Translations under genes and position numbers: made by a program
The notes under the pieces: generated by a model
Seen by the model: the letters and a program-made list of their open reading frames with translations, nothing else
Databases searched by the model: none
What the model was told of the DNA's origin: nothing
In this document: piece by piece, positions 23,979 through 33,158 of the stretch
How positions within the stretch are numbered: position 1 is the first letter of the stretch
Layout: each line of letters starts with the position of its first letter
DNA from: Brevundimonas mediterranea
GTDB taxonomy: Bacteria > Pseudomonadota > Alphaproteobacteria > Caulobacterales > Caulobacteraceae
NCBI RefSeq assembly: GCF_014196125.1
Contig: NZ_JACIDA010000002.1
Location: 944,494 to 1,008,493, forward strand
DNA length: 64,000 bases
Direction: 5' to 3'

Positions 23979-24554
23979 ATGGCCTCGACTCTCAACACGC
24001 TCACCGACATTTTCCGCCATCGCAAAACAACGGCTATCCGTGACGGCAAGATCGACATCAACCGCGTAAGAGGCGAGATCGCCTCGGGCGGTTATGTGGA
24101 CCGCGACTTCATCCAGATTTGCGCCGCTATCGAGAAGACGGGCGACGCGATGGTTGATGACTGGCTGATAGCTTGCGGAGAGGCGACCGATCAGAAATTC
24201 AGCAAGCTCAACCTCAGGAAATCGGCGCACGATCTCATCGAAGGCTTCATCGTAGATGCGAAGACGTGGCGGCGCATTCCCCCCGCATTTCATGGCCATC
24301 GCACGACCAACCGCTACATGGATGAGGAGTTGGACAAAGTCAGGGAACGGCTCGAAGCCCGTTTCGATGACGGTCAAAACCGCCTTGCGCTCAAGCCTCA
24401 GAAAAAGTGGCATGAGCTAAACCCGATGACCTGGGTGATCCTCTCAGGTGCCATCCTCGCCTTGATCGTGGCTGCGCTGGCTTATCTGAATTTCGCCGCT
24501 CAGACGGTCACGAAACCCCTTATCGAAGGCCCGGCCAAAACCGCATCGCGGTAG
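23979..24554 (+). CDS. Hypothetical protein with a C-terminal membrane anchor
   Basis: A 191-residue protein with a cytosolic helical N-terminal part and a single hydrophobic helix near the C-terminus (MTWVILSGAILALIVAALAYL, about 151-171). I do not recognise a domain. Lys and Asn content is higher and GC lower than in the surrounding ICE genes, a sign of separate origin. It is the first gene of the cargo after trbB and converges with a leftward operon two bases away. Confidence 0.55.
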   Translation: MASTLNTLTDIFRHRKTTAIRDGKIDINRVRGEIASGGYVDRDFIQICAAIEKTGDAMVDDWLIACGEATDQKFSKLNLRKSAHDLIEGFIVDAKTWRRIPPAFHGHRTTNRYMDEELDKVRERLEARFDDGQNRLALKPQKKWHELNPMTWVILSGAILALIVAALAYLNFAAQTVTKPLIEGPAKTASR

Positions 24555-24556
24555 GA

Positions 24557-24991
24557 TTAAGGCTTACACCGCCCAGCCCGACCTTCGACGACCTTCATCA
24601 GAGCAAACTCCAACCAGGATCGGCGAGCCGCCGCCGCAGCCTCATCCCCGACCTTGAACCGCTCATCCAGCGGGGTCCCCTGAGGTTCGCCCTGGAAGGC
24701 TTGGGCTCGACGATAGCTGACCGCCCGCTCGACCGCGCTCTCACAAGCCTGGACGACGGCGCGAGCGACGATGTCGGCCTCATCGGTCGTAGTGTGGAGC
24801 CGATAGGCGTTCCGGTGAAGACACCGCTCAGCGTTCCCCATCGACCATTCGAGCGTGTCGCGTTGAGCCACGCCCGCGACAGGATCGCTAGGCGGTGTCG
24901 GTTCGATGATGGGGGTGCAAACGCTGGAGTCCGGCCCTTGGGTGCATGACGCGAGGGTGAGCCCCATTGCGGCGATGATGGCGATCCTCAT
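24557..24991 (-). CDS. Putative lipoprotein of unknown function
   Basis: 144 residues with a lipoprotein signal (MRIAIIAAMGLTLASC, lipobox LASC, Cys16). The mature part is helical with three further Cys residues (SSVC, ERCLH, QACES) and ends GRCKP. It is the last gene of a four-gene leftward operon; its ATG overlaps the stop of the preceding gene (ATGA). No family recognised. Confidence 0.6.
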   Translation of the reverse strand: MRIAIIAAMGLTLASCTQGPDSSVCTPIIEPTPPSDPVAGVAQRDTLEWSMGNAERCLHRNAYRLHTTTDEADIVARAVVQACESAVERAVSYRRAQAFQGEPQGTPLDERFKVGDEAAAAARRSWLEFALMKVVEGRAGRCKP

Positions 24992-25386
24992 TGCGGCTCC
25001 TCCGTCAGGCGTTTCATATCCGCAAACCAACTGTCGGCGATCCGCTGACAATGCGCCGACGTGATCGGTTCGGTCACCGCTGCCTCAAGACCTTCGGTGT
25101 AGTTTGTCGATCCGACTTCCAGGAGGCGACGTCCCATGACCGATTGCTCCAGCGGGGTATTCTTCCACCATTCTCGCCAGAACGTGACGTCATCCTGGTC
25201 GAGATACCGGCGGCAAAGGCCAAGGTGATATTGGCCTTCGGTCCAGGTGTAAGCCTGAGCCGCCATGCGACGGGTGATCCCTTCCGCTTCCATGGCTGAC
25301 CCATACTCATTCCAGATGTCCGTGAAACCTGGGTCTTCCCGAGGCGCGGCCTGGATCAACAGGGCGGCTGCGATGATAGCGATCAT
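24988..25386 (-). CDS. Secreted hypothetical protein
   Basis: 132 residues. A short signal-like N-terminus (MIAIIAAALLIQAAP) is followed by a Trp- and Tyr-rich domain (YTWTEGQYHLGLCRRYL, FWREWWKNTP) with two Cys that could pair. Four-base overlaps with both neighbours show operon membership. No known family. Probably periplasmic. Confidence 0.55.
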   Translation of the reverse strand: MIAIIAAALLIQAAPREDPGFTDIWNEYGSAMEAEGITRRMAAQAYTWTEGQYHLGLCRRYLDQDDVTFWREWWKNTPLEQSVMGRRLLEVGSTNYTEGLEAAVTEPITSAHCQRIADSWFADMKRLTEEPQ

Positions 25387-26279
25387 TGCTCTTTCCTTTT
25401 GCCGCCTCGACCACCCGCGCGCGGGGCGGGGTCGATCACGCCTGGACCTTCGCTGACCAGCGTCTGGACCGAAACATTGGGAATGGTGTGAGCAAGACTG
25501 GCCATCGTCACGCCCTCCCGTTTGGCTCGCTCAAAGAGGTTGTAGATGTCGTCACCCGACATGGTCGTCCCATCATCGGCGATCATGATGGTGTCCATCT
25601 TGAACGGCGCGCCTGACTGATCGCCGCTCCGATCGACCGGAAGGTTGACGACCCATTCGGGCTCCACCGCCGCCATGAGGTCGTCGAAGCTCTCACCGTG
25701 GATGAACTTCGACTTCACCCCGCTCGCCGCGATGGCCTTGAGGATCGTCAATTCGTCGTCGTGGATGCGGAAATGGAAGTCGCTGTAGCTGATGAAAGGC
25801 CGATCCTTGATCGACATCTGGACATGGTAGTGGGGGAAGCTGCTGTTTTTTCCGGAATGACCGGCGAAGTCCGAATTCCCGCATGAGATCGACCACGCGT
25901 AATCGCCATAGCGGGCGGTGACCTGGACCACGTGATCGTCATCAGCGGTGTCAGCGATGTTCTTCGCCCAGCCGCCCTCATTTGCCACCCATCGCATCCA
26001 ACTTTGGATCGACATCATCCCGAAAGCCTGGGCGACTGCCGGATAGTGCTTTTTCTTCACGCCCGCCGGTCTAAGAAACCAATGGAGACAGGGTGTCTTC
26101 TCATCGAAGACGTCGAGGCCGTCGCCACAGACTGAGCAACGACCCTCAGCGAAAGCGGCGGTGAATGCCGCGTGTTGGCGTTCGGATTCCGCGATCTGAC
26201 CCTCATTGAGCGCGATCCGCTCCTCCTCGGTCAGGGCCTTGAGACGGTCAGCCATCCGCTGAGCGAGAGCATCTGTCAT
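25383..26279 (-). CDS. Hypothetical protein with an N-terminal Cys pair
   Basis: 298 residues, cytosolic by composition. CSVCGDGL followed by CLHW about 16 residues later could hold zinc. A central region reads GNSDFAGHSGKN, FPHYHVQM and FHFRIHDDEL. The C-terminus is basic (GGRGGKRKEQ). The ATG at 26279 overlaps the upstream stop (TGATG), which favours it over the ATG at 26300. It is the only clearly non-exported product of its operon. No family recognised. Confidence 0.55.
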   Translation of the reverse strand: MTDALAQRMADRLKALTEEERIALNEGQIAESERQHAAFTAAFAEGRCSVCGDGLDVFDEKTPCLHWFLRPAGVKKKHYPAVAQAFGMMSIQSWMRWVANEGGWAKNIADTADDDHVVQVTARYGDYAWSISCGNSDFAGHSGKNSSFPHYHVQMSIKDRPFISYSDFHFRIHDDELTILKAIAASGVKSKFIHGESFDDLMAAVEPEWVVNLPVDRSGDQSGAPFKMDTIMIADDGTTMSGDDIYNLFERAKREGVTMASLAHTIPNVSVQTLVSEGPGVIDPAPRAGGRGGKRKEQ

Positions 26280-26635
26280 CAGACTTCGATCGGCTGACAT
26301 GTCCCATGCTGGATCGAAGTCCTCTCGCCGTGATCCTGGAGGAAGATTTTCTTCACGCCGTTCGTCGAGCGGTCGATGGTCACCACGACGGCCACCTGAT
26401 CGAGCCGGAAGCCCGCGTTGAGCATGGCGTTATACTGGGACCGCGCGAACGTCAGGTGATCCGGATTGTCTTCGAGTATCTCATAGCCGTAGGCCATCAG
26501 GCCGGTCTCGATGACGCGATCATTGCTGACCACGTAGGTAGACTGATAGCCCTCACCGTCACCGTCACCATTAAGCGTGCAAAACCACGTCTCTGACGGA
26601 GCCGCCAACGCGGCCAGAAGTCCGATTAACACCAC
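26279..26635 (-). CDS. Secreted hypothetical protein, first gene of a four-gene operon
   Basis: 118 residues with an N-terminal hydrophobic leader (MVLIGLLAALAAPSE). The mature part begins TWFCTLNGDGDGEG, a Cys next to an acidic, Gly-rich loop, and has a second Cys near the end (HGTCQP), so a disulfide is possible. The promoter should lie in the gap to its right, where a 9-bp dyad occurs. Function unknown. Confidence 0.5.
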   Translation of the reverse strand: MVLIGLLAALAAPSETWFCTLNGDGDGEGYQSTYVVSNDRVIETGLMAYGYEILEDNPDHLTFARSQYNAMLNAGFRLDQVAVVVTIDRSTNGVKKIFLQDHGERTSIQHGTCQPIEV

Positions 26636-26700
26636 TCAGAAATCCTCCCCTTACCCAGCTTTATCACAACCGCCGGAAGGTCAGGAGCCCTGGATAACTA

Positions 26701-26729
26701 ACTCCTGAGAGCATCAATAACTCAGGAGT
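26701..26729. promoter_or_regulatory. Inverted repeat upstream of the four-gene operon
   Basis: ACTCCTGAG and CTCAGGAGT are perfect 9-bp arms with an 11-base AT-rich spacer, 66 bases upstream of the first start codon. It fits an operator for a dimeric repressor. The rest of the 382-base gap (26636-27017) holds degenerate repeat copy B (26906-26985) and no gene. Confidence 0.4.
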
Positions 26730-26905
26730 CCAATAGCATTACAACTCAGCGTCGCCGCCCGTAACGCGCGCCTCGACAGCATCGAATCCGTCTGCGGAGC
26801 CTCCGCTAAACTTCAAATCCGTTCGGGCGCGCAACCGGCCAAAGCCGCAACCGCGGCATCGGGAAGGGGAATAAACAAGGCAACGTCTGGTTTCGGATCG
26901 AGGGC

Positions 26906-26985
26906 CAACTTCCGCTCATGGCGCTTCTCAGACATCCGCTATCAACCGCAGCTTTTGACTCTTAGCGGCGGTTTGGAATGTCTGC
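26906..26985 (+). repeat. Copy B of the degenerate intergenic repeat, between two cargo blocks
   Basis: The left half (CAACTTCCGCTCATGG to TCAGAC, 26906-26933) matches 24 of 28 bases at 37362-37389. The right half (26954-26985) matches the copy at 23866. It contains elements of both end copies, consistent with a shared ancestral sequence at module junctions. Confidence 0.4.
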
Positions 26986-27017
26986 TTGGCGGCGGCGGGC
27001 GACACAATTCGCTAAGA

Positions 27018-27431
27018 TCAACCGACCTCGGTTTCAATCGAGACGGCCCCAACGAGCATGCGGTGGATCGGGCATCGGTCGGCGATTTCAAGAAGTCGGT
27101 CGCGCTGCTCCTGTGGGAGGTCTGCCGGCAGGCTGATGGTCCGCACGAAGTGGTCGGAGGGCGTCGCTTCCGGCTGTCGGACCAGAACAACCTCGACGGA
27201 CAAGGGGCCGATCGCCCAGCCCTTGCGGTTCGCGTAGAGGCGCAGGGTCTGGGCGGTGCAGGAGGCTAGAGCGGCCTGCACCAGTTCATGCGGGGTCGGC
27301 CCGAGATCCAGCCCACCCAGTTCGACAGGCTCATCGACGACGAAGCTGGCAGGGCCGGCGCGGACCACGAGTTGCAGGCCGCCGTGGCCCGCATCGTCGG
27401 CGAAGGAAGATCGGGGTGTGGAAGCCGTCAT
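27018..27431 (-). CDS. OsmC/Ohr-family protein
   Basis: A 137-residue OsmC-fold protein. LGPTPHELVQAALASCTAQTLRLYA contains the first peroxidatic-type Cys (about 58), and RCPIHRML contains the second (about 120). The family reduces organic or fatty-acid hydroperoxides with a dithiol. The short YhfA/OsmC-like form fits better than Ohr. It is the last gene in the leftward sulfite/redox series. Confidence 0.88.
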   Translation of the reverse strand: MTASTPRSSFADDAGHGGLQLVVRAGPASFVVDEPVELGGLDLGPTPHELVQAALASCTAQTLRLYANRKGWAIGPLSVEVVLVRQPEATPSDHFVRTISLPADLPQEQRDRLLEIADRCPIHRMLVGAVSIETEVG

Positions 27432-27489
27432 GGGGCGCCTTGCTGAATGAGTAGGGGTTGTTCGGTGATTGTCGCGCGATCGACGCGCC

Positions 27490-28476
27490 TCAGGTGGAGA
27501 CGATCGAAAGCGCAGCGTCGCGTTCGCCGATGAGTTCCTGAACCGACGCCGCCAGACCGGCGCGGGCGAAGGCGTCGAGGTCCAGACTGTTCACAGGCGC
27601 ATAGCGCCCATCGCGGCAGACCGCCGGTACGCCGCAGACCAAGCCTGCGGGAATACCGTATTCTCCTGTGGCGGGGATGCCCATCGACACCCAGCGACCG
27701 TCCGAGCCCTGGACCCAGTCACGCATGTGATCGACGGCAGCATTGGCGGCGGAAGCGGCGGACGATGCGCCGCGGGCCTCCAGGACCGCCGTACCGCGCC
27801 GCGCCACCTCCGGGATCAGGGTGTCGCGATACCAGCCGTCATCGCCGATGCGCGCGGCCAGTCGTTCGCCGCTCACCGAGGCGTGGCTCCAATCGGTGAA
27901 CATGGTGGGCGAGTGATTGCCCCAGACCGCGAGGTGATCGATCGCATCGACCGACACGCCTGCCTTTCGCGCCAGTTGCGCGGCGGCGCGATTGTGATCC
28001 AGCCGGATCATGGAGGTGATGGCGCCCTCGGGCAGGTTCGGCGCGGACTGGATCGCCACCCAGGCGTTCGTGTTGGCGGGATTGCCCACCACGAGGACCT
28101 TCACGCTCCGCTTGGCGACGGCGTCGAGCGCGGCGCCTTGGGTCTTGAAGATGGCGGCATTGGCGGCCAGCAGGTCACGGCGCTCCATGCCCTTGGATCG
28201 GGGACGCGAGCCAACCAGGAAGGCGGCGTCGATGTCGTCGAACGCGACCCTCGGATCGTCCGTCGTCCGGATCGTGGTCAGGAGCGGGAAGGCGCAGTCG
28301 TCCAACTCCATCGTCACGCCCTTGAGGGCCGACAGAGCTTGGGGAAGATCGAGCAGGCGAAGGTCGATCGGCGTCTCGGGGCCGAAGACGTCGCCTTGCG
28401 CTAGACGGAACAGCAGGGCGTAGGCGATCTGGCCGGCCGCACCGGACACGGCGACCTTGATGGGAGTATTGGGCAT
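27490..28476 (-). CDS. mdh: Malate dehydrogenase (NAD-dependent, cytosolic-type)
   Basis: A 328-residue LDH/MDH-superfamily enzyme that interconverts malate and oxaloacetate. The NAD loop is [12 protein letters not shown] (10-21), the substrate-binding arginines are in [26 protein letters not shown] follows, and the catalytic His is in [10 protein letters not shown] (about 190). It belongs to the long type-2 (cytosolic) class. It is 8 bases after the DsbA-like gene in the same leftward series. A TCA-cycle enzyme inside mobile cargo is odd; it may be a redox-tolerant second copy or may serve the nearby TDT transporter. Confidence 0.92.
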   Translation of the reverse strand: MPNTPIKVAVSGAAGQIAYALLFRLAQGDVFGPETPIDLRLLDLPQALSALKGVTMELDDCAFPLLTTIRTTDDPRVAFDDIDAAFLVGSRPRSKGMERRDLLAANAAIFKTQGAALDAVAKRSVKVLVVGNPANTNAWVAIQSAPNLPEGAITSMIRLDHNRAAAQLARKAGVSVDAIDHLAVWGNHSPTMFTDWSHASVSGERLAARIGDDGWYRDTLIPEVARRGTAVLEARGASSAASAANAAVDHMRDWVQGSDGRWVSMGIPATGEYGIPAGLVCGVPAVCRDGRYAPVNSLDLDAFARAGLAASVQELIGERDAALSIVST

Positions 28477-28484
28477 TGTGGACC

Positions 28485-29108
28485 TCAGGGCTTGGAAGAT
28501 TGGGAAAGAGCTGTGTCGATAGCGATGACCACGCTGTCGAGAGTCAGCGGGCCATCCACCCGGCGGCCCTGAACGAATAGAGTCGGCGTGCCGGTGACGC
28601 CCGCATCCTGCGCCCGGCGAACACGCCGTTCCAACGCGGCCATGGCGTCAGGGTCGGCGATGCAGGCTTTCAGTCGGGCCTCGTCGATCCCGAAACGACC
28701 CGCGACCCGCACCAGATGAGCCCGCGGGCTCTGTCCACCGGTCCATTCAGACTGGCCGTGCATCAGGGCGTCAATCACCTCGAAATACCGCTGAGACCCC
28801 GCACAGCGCGCCAGAAGAACGCCGGCGGCGGAAAGATTCGCAGGGCCGGTAATGAACTCCCGATAGATCAGCTTGACCTGGCCGGTATCCATATAGCGAC
28901 GGCGCAGTTCGGGCAGCACCTCGATCGCGAACCGGGCGCAGGGGCCGCAGGTGCTCGAAGCGTATTCGATCAGGGTTACCGGGGCGTCCTGACGGCCCAG
29001 AACCATGTCATCGGCTTCCGCCGCTTGGGGCGCGCATGCCGTGATCAGGGCGCCGGCTCCCACAGCGATGATCGAGCGACGAGTGGGAACAAAGATATTG
29101 GGGTTCAT
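28485..29108 (-). CDS. Exported DsbA-like thiol:disulfide protein
   Basis: 207 residues with a twin-Arg-type leader ([19 protein letters not shown]) that also contains a possible lipobox Cys. A thioredoxin-fold DsbA domain follows with active site CGPC ([10 protein letters not shown], about 54), an inserted helical domain, and the cis-Pro loop TGTPTLFV. Probable periplasmic oxidant or reductant for exported redox enzymes, for example the sulfite dehydrogenase upstream. ATG 29108 is used; the frame upstream lacks a leader. Confidence 0.87.
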   Translation of the reverse strand: MNPNIFVPTRRSIIAVGAGALITACAPQAAEADDMVLGRQDAPVTLIEYASSTCGPCARFAIEVLPELRRRYMDTGQVKLIYREFITGPANLSAAGVLLARCAGSQRYFEVIDALMHGQSEWTGGQSPRAHLVRVAGRFGIDEARLKACIADPDAMAALERRVRRAQDAGVTGTPTLFVQGRRVDGPLTLDSVVIAIDTALSQSSKP

Positions 29109-29139
29109 GAGGCCTCCGGGCAGGAAACTGACGAGCGAC

Positions 29140-30321
29140 TCAGCGCGCGCAGGGAATGTCGCGCTTGGCCGCGTCCGTAAGGCAGGGGGCGACGAACAGG
29201 TCTCCGCGCCAAGCGCCGCGGATCGTGCGGGCGCCGACGATGAGCCAGAGGATTGCAAGGCCGGCGATCAGGGCCACGCCGAAGATGTTGAAGGCTGGGA
29301 TCGGCAGCAAGGTCCCCAGCTTCAGGGTCGCGACCGAGAAGACGCCGATCGGGAAGGTGTAGCCCCACCAGCCGAGGTTGAAGGGCAGGCCCTGACGAAG
29401 GTAACGCAGAGTGATCAATGCAGCCATGGCTGCCCACCAAAGGCCATAGGCCCACAGCAAAAGGCCGCCGATCAGTCCGATGCCTCCTGCCGCGTCACCG
29501 TATTGACCCAGCCCGGAGGCGGTGAAGATCGCCGGCGCGGCCTGACCCAGCACCAGCATCCCCAGAGCGCCGGTCCCGATCGGACCCAGCGACAGCCAGC
29601 TGGACGCCGCCATGCCGGCGTGCGGCAGTTTGTGGATCGCCATGCGCAGAACCAGGATGACGAGGATGCTTAGCGCCAGAGGCACCGACAGCGCCCAAAG
29701 AGAGTAGCTGACCACCAGCACGGACAAGGCCGCGTTCGGGTCGGTCAGGTGGGGCGCGATCAGCCCGCCGGTGACGGCCGCGACCTCCGCGGCCACGACG
29801 GGCAACAGCCAGACCGCCGTCATCTGGTCGATGGAATGCTCCTGGCGTGTGAACATCATAAAGGGGATGCCGACGCCGCAGGCGACCGCCATCGCCACGT
29901 CGATCCACCACAGTGTCTCGGCGAGAGGGACGATGCCGTCGCCCCACCGCGCCAGGCCGAAGGCCATCAGGCCGTTGATGATCGTCGCCAGTCCCATCGG
30001 TATGCAGCCGAAGAACATCGAGACGACCGAATGGCCGAAGATGCGGCGCGCGCCGTCGAAGAAGAAGATCCACCGCGCGGCGTAGAGGACGGTGAACAGG
30101 GCGAAGAGGCCGATGTTGAAAACCCACAGACCTTCGGCGACCAGCTTCACGCCAGGGATGTCGATCGGAATCTGGTTCAGGGCGATGGCCAGGATGCCTG
30201 TGCCCATGGTGGCGGCGAACCAGTTCGGGGTGAACTGGCGAACGACCTCGCTGGGCCGCTGGAGTTTGGCCAGAGGCCGCAGGCCGAAGGCGACGTCGCG
30301 AAGGTGAAGGTCATGCGCCAT
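29140..30321 (-). CDS. TDT-family transporter (TehA/Mae1/Ssu1 type)
   Basis: 393 residues with about ten hydrophobic helices. The TDT opening NWFAATMGTGILAIAL is followed by repeated hairpins (FFGCIPMGLATIINGL, NLGWWGYTFPIGVFSVATL, the latter being the family signature). Members export sulfite (Ssu1) or malate (Mae1) or form SLAC1-like anion channels. Neighbours SorA/SorB favour sulfite; neighbour Mdh favours malate. ATG 30321 is chosen, with an alternative six codons upstream. The C-terminus is cytosolic with CLTDAAKRDIPCAR. Confidence 0.88.
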   Translation of the reverse strand: MAHDLHLRDVAFGLRPLAKLQRPSEVVRQFTPNWFAATMGTGILAIALNQIPIDIPGVKLVAEGLWVFNIGLFALFTVLYAARWIFFFDGARRIFGHSVVSMFFGCIPMGLATIINGLMAFGLARWGDGIVPLAETLWWIDVAMAVACGVGIPFMMFTRQEHSIDQMTAVWLLPVVAAEVAAVTGGLIAPHLTDPNAALSVLVVSYSLWALSVPLALSILVILVLRMAIHKLPHAGMAASSWLSLGPIGTGALGMLVLGQAAPAIFTASGLGQYGDAAGGIGLIGGLLLWAYGLWWAAMAALITLRYLRQGLPFNLGWWGYTFPIGVFSVATLKLGTLLPIPAFNIFGVALIAGLAILWLIVGARTIRGAWRGDLFVAPCLTDAAKRDIPCAR

Positions 30322-30352
30322 CTGAAGTGTCCTGAACAATGCTGGAATGAAA

Positions 30353-30895
30353 CTAATGGGCGTTGAGGCGACAGATCACGCCCAGCACGACGGCGGTCAC
30401 GACCAGAAGTGCCGGCAGGGTAAGGATTTGAAGTGTGGCCTCGCGTCCCGTGATCCAGCCGGTGTAGGTCACGACGCGACCATTCAGGAACTGGCTGAAG
30501 CTGCGTACACCATTACCCGCGTCTGGCGTATCCGACACCAGGGTGCCACCGGTCAGCAGGCCGAAATACATCGCACCGAGCAGGCTGATAAAGCCGAGTG
30601 CGAGGGTGGCCTCACCCCGCCCGAAAGTGATCCAGAACACCAGGACCATGCTGGCATAAAGGCCGGCGACGGCCTTGATAATGATCGGGTGGATACCGGT
30701 CTGACCGACATCAAGCTGGATGCGGTGAAGCGTCTTGCCGTCGCCGACATCGGGGATGTGGGCCGTCTCGGATTCGACGGCGGTCACCATAGTGGGCGGT
30801 AGAGGTTTTACCGGCACCCGCAGGTCACGAACGGCTCGACGGGGTTGTGGCTGGACGATGCGTGCCGGTGTATCGAACGTGCAGGCGGGGGTCAT
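30353..30895 (-). CDS. Hypothetical membrane protein in the sulfite module
   Basis: 180 residues. A long soluble N-terminus is followed by two close hydrophobic helices (AGLYASMVLVFWITFG, LGFISLLGAMYFGLL) and a C-terminal one (LTLPALLVVTAVVLGVI). No domain recognised. It lies 32 bases upstream of the transporter gene on the same strand, so an accessory role to the transporter or the sulfite dehydrogenase is likely. Confidence 0.6.
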   Translation of the reverse strand: MTPACTFDTPARIVQPQPRRAVRDLRVPVKPLPPTMVTAVESETAHIPDVGDGKTLHRIQLDVGQTGIHPIIIKAVAGLYASMVLVFWITFGRGEATLALGFISLLGAMYFGLLTGGTLVSDTPDAGNGVRSFSQFLNGRVVTYTGWITGREATLQILTLPALLVVTAVVLGVICRLNAH

Positions 30896-31027
30896 GATCG
30901 GTCTCCTTTAATGGAGTGGAGGCAGACAGTCGGCGCGCTCCTCGACGCCGATATTGATCGCGAGGATTCGTTCCATCCAACGCAATGATGCGAACTATTT
31001 AATCGATTGAGGCGAATGAAATGCTGA

Positions 31028-31525
31028 TCAGCCCGTCGCGCCGTCGCCCTCGTTCACAGCCAGTCCCGCAGCAGCGCCCGCAGGTGTCGCCTGGCTCGGC
31101 ATGGCCCTGAGATAATCGACGATGGCGTCGATGTCGCCGACCGCGATCGGGGCACCATAGGTTTCCCGCATCTTGACGACGGTAGAATGCCACTGGGCCT
31201 CAGTCAGCCGGGGCTGGGTCAGGGCCATGCTAGCCGAATGACAGGATGTGCAGTTGGCATTGACGACATCGGCGCCAGGGCCGTCGGGGAATGACGAGGC
31301 CTCGTCCGGCAGTTCGATACTGGCCGAGGTCAGGGTGAAGCCGCTTGCCGACACGAATGACGGCGGCGGCGCGACCGGGGCCGCAGGGACCACAGGAGGT
31401 ACGACCATCTTCCGTCCCCGGGGCGCATTGCCGCCCGCGATGGCTCCGATCAGGATCACGCTCGTAAGCCCGCCGGCCAGCAGGATCGACATCCCGGTCG
31501 ACAACGGTGTTCTGGACTTGCTCAT
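31028..31525 (-). CDS. sorB: c-type cytochrome subunit of a sulfite dehydrogenase (SorB-like)
   Basis: 165 residues: an N-terminal membrane anchor (MSILLAGGLTSVILIGAIAGG), a Pro-rich linker and one cytochrome c domain with heme motif CTSCH (Cys92, Cys95, His96). The distal ligand is probably Met in YLRAMPSQA. The start overlaps the stop of the molybdoenzyme gene (ATGA), the order sorA-sorB of Starkeya-type sulfite:cytochrome c oxidoreductases. It should pass electrons from SorA to the respiratory chain in the periplasm. Confidence 0.88.
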   Translation of the reverse strand: MSKSRTPLSTGMSILLAGGLTSVILIGAIAGGNAPRGRKMVVPPVVPAAPVAPPPSFVSASGFTLTSASIELPDEASSFPDGPGADVVNANCTSCHSASMALTQPRLTEAQWHSTVVKMRETYGAPIAVGDIDAIVDYLRAMPSQATPAGAAAGLAVNEGDGATG

Positions 31526-32754
31526 CCGAAAGTCACCGTGGTGGTCTCGACACATCCACGCATGAAGCCGCCCGGATTCCAGTTCGGCGTCATCGGCTGA
31601 ACGACGCCCGCAGTGCTGGTGCAGCGCGTCATTAGGGGAATGGCCCCTCGGCCACGGATCGGCACCACCCCGTCGAAGCGTCGAAAACTGTAGGGGCCCT
31701 GGTCCGGTCCCAGCTGCGCGGGTCGCCAGGTTCGCCCGCCGTCGGACGACAGGTCCACCCTCGACACTCCGGTGTCCCCGCCCATGGCGATGCCGCCGAT
31801 CGGCAGGGTGGGCTGCCAGGCCACGGGGTGATCGCCCGCGATGCTCGTGATCCACGACCGAGGGACCATCCGGTTGATCGGCACGGTGGGATAGTCCTTG
31901 TCGGTCGGGGAGACATTGGCCATCGGGGTGTCGGGAATCTTGTAGGCCTTTGCCATCCAGTACCCGTCGTCGGGTTTGTCCAGCACCTCGATATCGTTCA
32001 ACATCTTGACCCAGTAGGTCGAGAACCAGCCCGGCACGATCAACCTGACGGGAAATCCATTCAGCAGAGGCAGTTGTTCGCCGTTCATGGCGAAGGCCAC
32101 CATCACCTCGCCGTCGCGCGCATGATCCAGGGCCAGCGACTTTGAGAAGTCCGGCGCACCCGCCACGACGGGCTGGTCCAGCGCGCCGAAGCGGACGGCC
32201 AGGGCTCCGGGTCTGACCCCTGCGACATCCAGAAGGTGCCTCAGACTGACGCCCATCCACATGGCATTGCCCATCGCCCCATGCGCCCATTGCGCGCCCG
32301 GCACGCGGGGCTGGAACAGGCCGCGCGAGTTTCCGGAACACTGGTTCACCGCTGCCATCTGCACGCGCGGCATGGCCAGAAGCTCGGTCAGCGACACCGA
32401 CAACGGGCGCACCACATGGCCGTGCACATTGATCCGGAAGGTCGTGGCATCGACCGAGGTCGGGATATCGGCCCAGTGCCAGCGCACGAAGAACTGGTCG
32501 TTGGGTGTGAAGACGCTCTGGTCGAACACCGACATCGGCGTCTCAAGCAGCGGCGGTCGGCTGCGTTGCAGGATCATCGATCCCTTGCCCGGAAAGCTGG
32601 AGGTCAGTGGGCGCGACGAGGGTCCACCCGGTAGAGCCAGGTCCACCGCCTGTTGCCCCCAGGCGGGGGCCGACCAGGCGGCTGCCGCCACACCCCCTCC
32701 AATAACGAAGCGGCGTCCAACGGCGTGAGATATGGGGTCGTTGGCTGAAGCCAT
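31522..32754 (-). CDS. sorA: Periplasmic sulfite dehydrogenase, molybdopterin subunit (SorA-like)
   Basis: 410 residues. A Tat signal (GRRFVIGGGVAAAAWS) fits export of a cofactor-loaded enzyme. The sulfite-oxidase Mo-pterin domain has the Mo-ligating Cys139 in AAVNQCSGNSRG. HWADIPT, FPVRLIVPGW and the dimerisation domain (GVSRVDLSSDGGRTW) follow. It oxidises sulfite to sulfate. ATG 32754 has AAGGAT upstream; an upstream in-frame ATG would spoil the Tat leader. It is followed by the overlapping cytochrome gene. Confidence 0.92.
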   Translation of the reverse strand: MASANDPISHAVGRRFVIGGGVAAAAWSAPAWGQQAVDLALPGGPSSRPLTSSFPGKGSMILQRSRPPLLETPMSVFDQSVFTPNDQFFVRWHWADIPTSVDATTFRINVHGHVVRPLSVSLTELLAMPRVQMAAVNQCSGNSRGLFQPRVPGAQWAHGAMGNAMWMGVSLRHLLDVAGVRPGALAVRFGALDQPVVAGAPDFSKSLALDHARDGEVMVAFAMNGEQLPLLNGFPVRLIVPGWFSTYWVKMLNDIEVLDKPDDGYWMAKAYKIPDTPMANVSPTDKDYPTVPINRMVPRSWITSIAGDHPVAWQPTLPIGGIAMGGDTGVSRVDLSSDGGRTWRPAQLGPDQGPYSFRRFDGVVPIRGRGAIPLMTRCTSTAGVVQPMTPNWNPGGFMRGCVETTTVTFG

Positions 32755-33158
32755 GTCGATATCCTTAACCGTCGCACACATCAGGCGATGTTTCAGCTCT
32801 ATTGGCAAGCGGGTTGTCCCGAGGATCGCAGTTCCGGGGTGCCAGTCTCCTGGTGTTGATCTCCGCCCAATGCACGGCTGTCGGAGATCACGCGCCGTGC
32901 GGTTCGGATTTTCCGGCGAGCCCGAAGGGACCTGAACGGGTCCAGGTCCAGGCTTCTCCAAAAGGATCAGAGCCTCCGTCCTTTCCCCATCGTTCAGAGG
33001 ATTGAAACGGCGTTGCTGCATACGCGGTTTTGACCGCGCGGACCAATGCAACTCCCTCCCTGAACAGCGGCGAACGGATGTCAGAAGCAGGCCGGGCGCG
33101 ACTGACTCCGACGGCCAGATCCGAAAGAGAACCTGGGCCGCCGCGACCATATTGCCTA
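32755..33158. other. Gap upstream of sorA
   Basis: 404 bases without a supported gene. The sorA promoter is expected here. GGACCTGAACGGGTCC (near 32928) is an imperfect dyad. The NTF2-like gene to the right reads into this gap, so readthrough transcription of sorA is also possible. Confidence 0.35.

Noticed and set aside
31525..32341. Upstream extension of the cytochrome frame
   Set aside because: This part is out of frame with SorA and has shadow composition; the SorB start at 31525 with its membrane anchor and ATGA overlap is far better.
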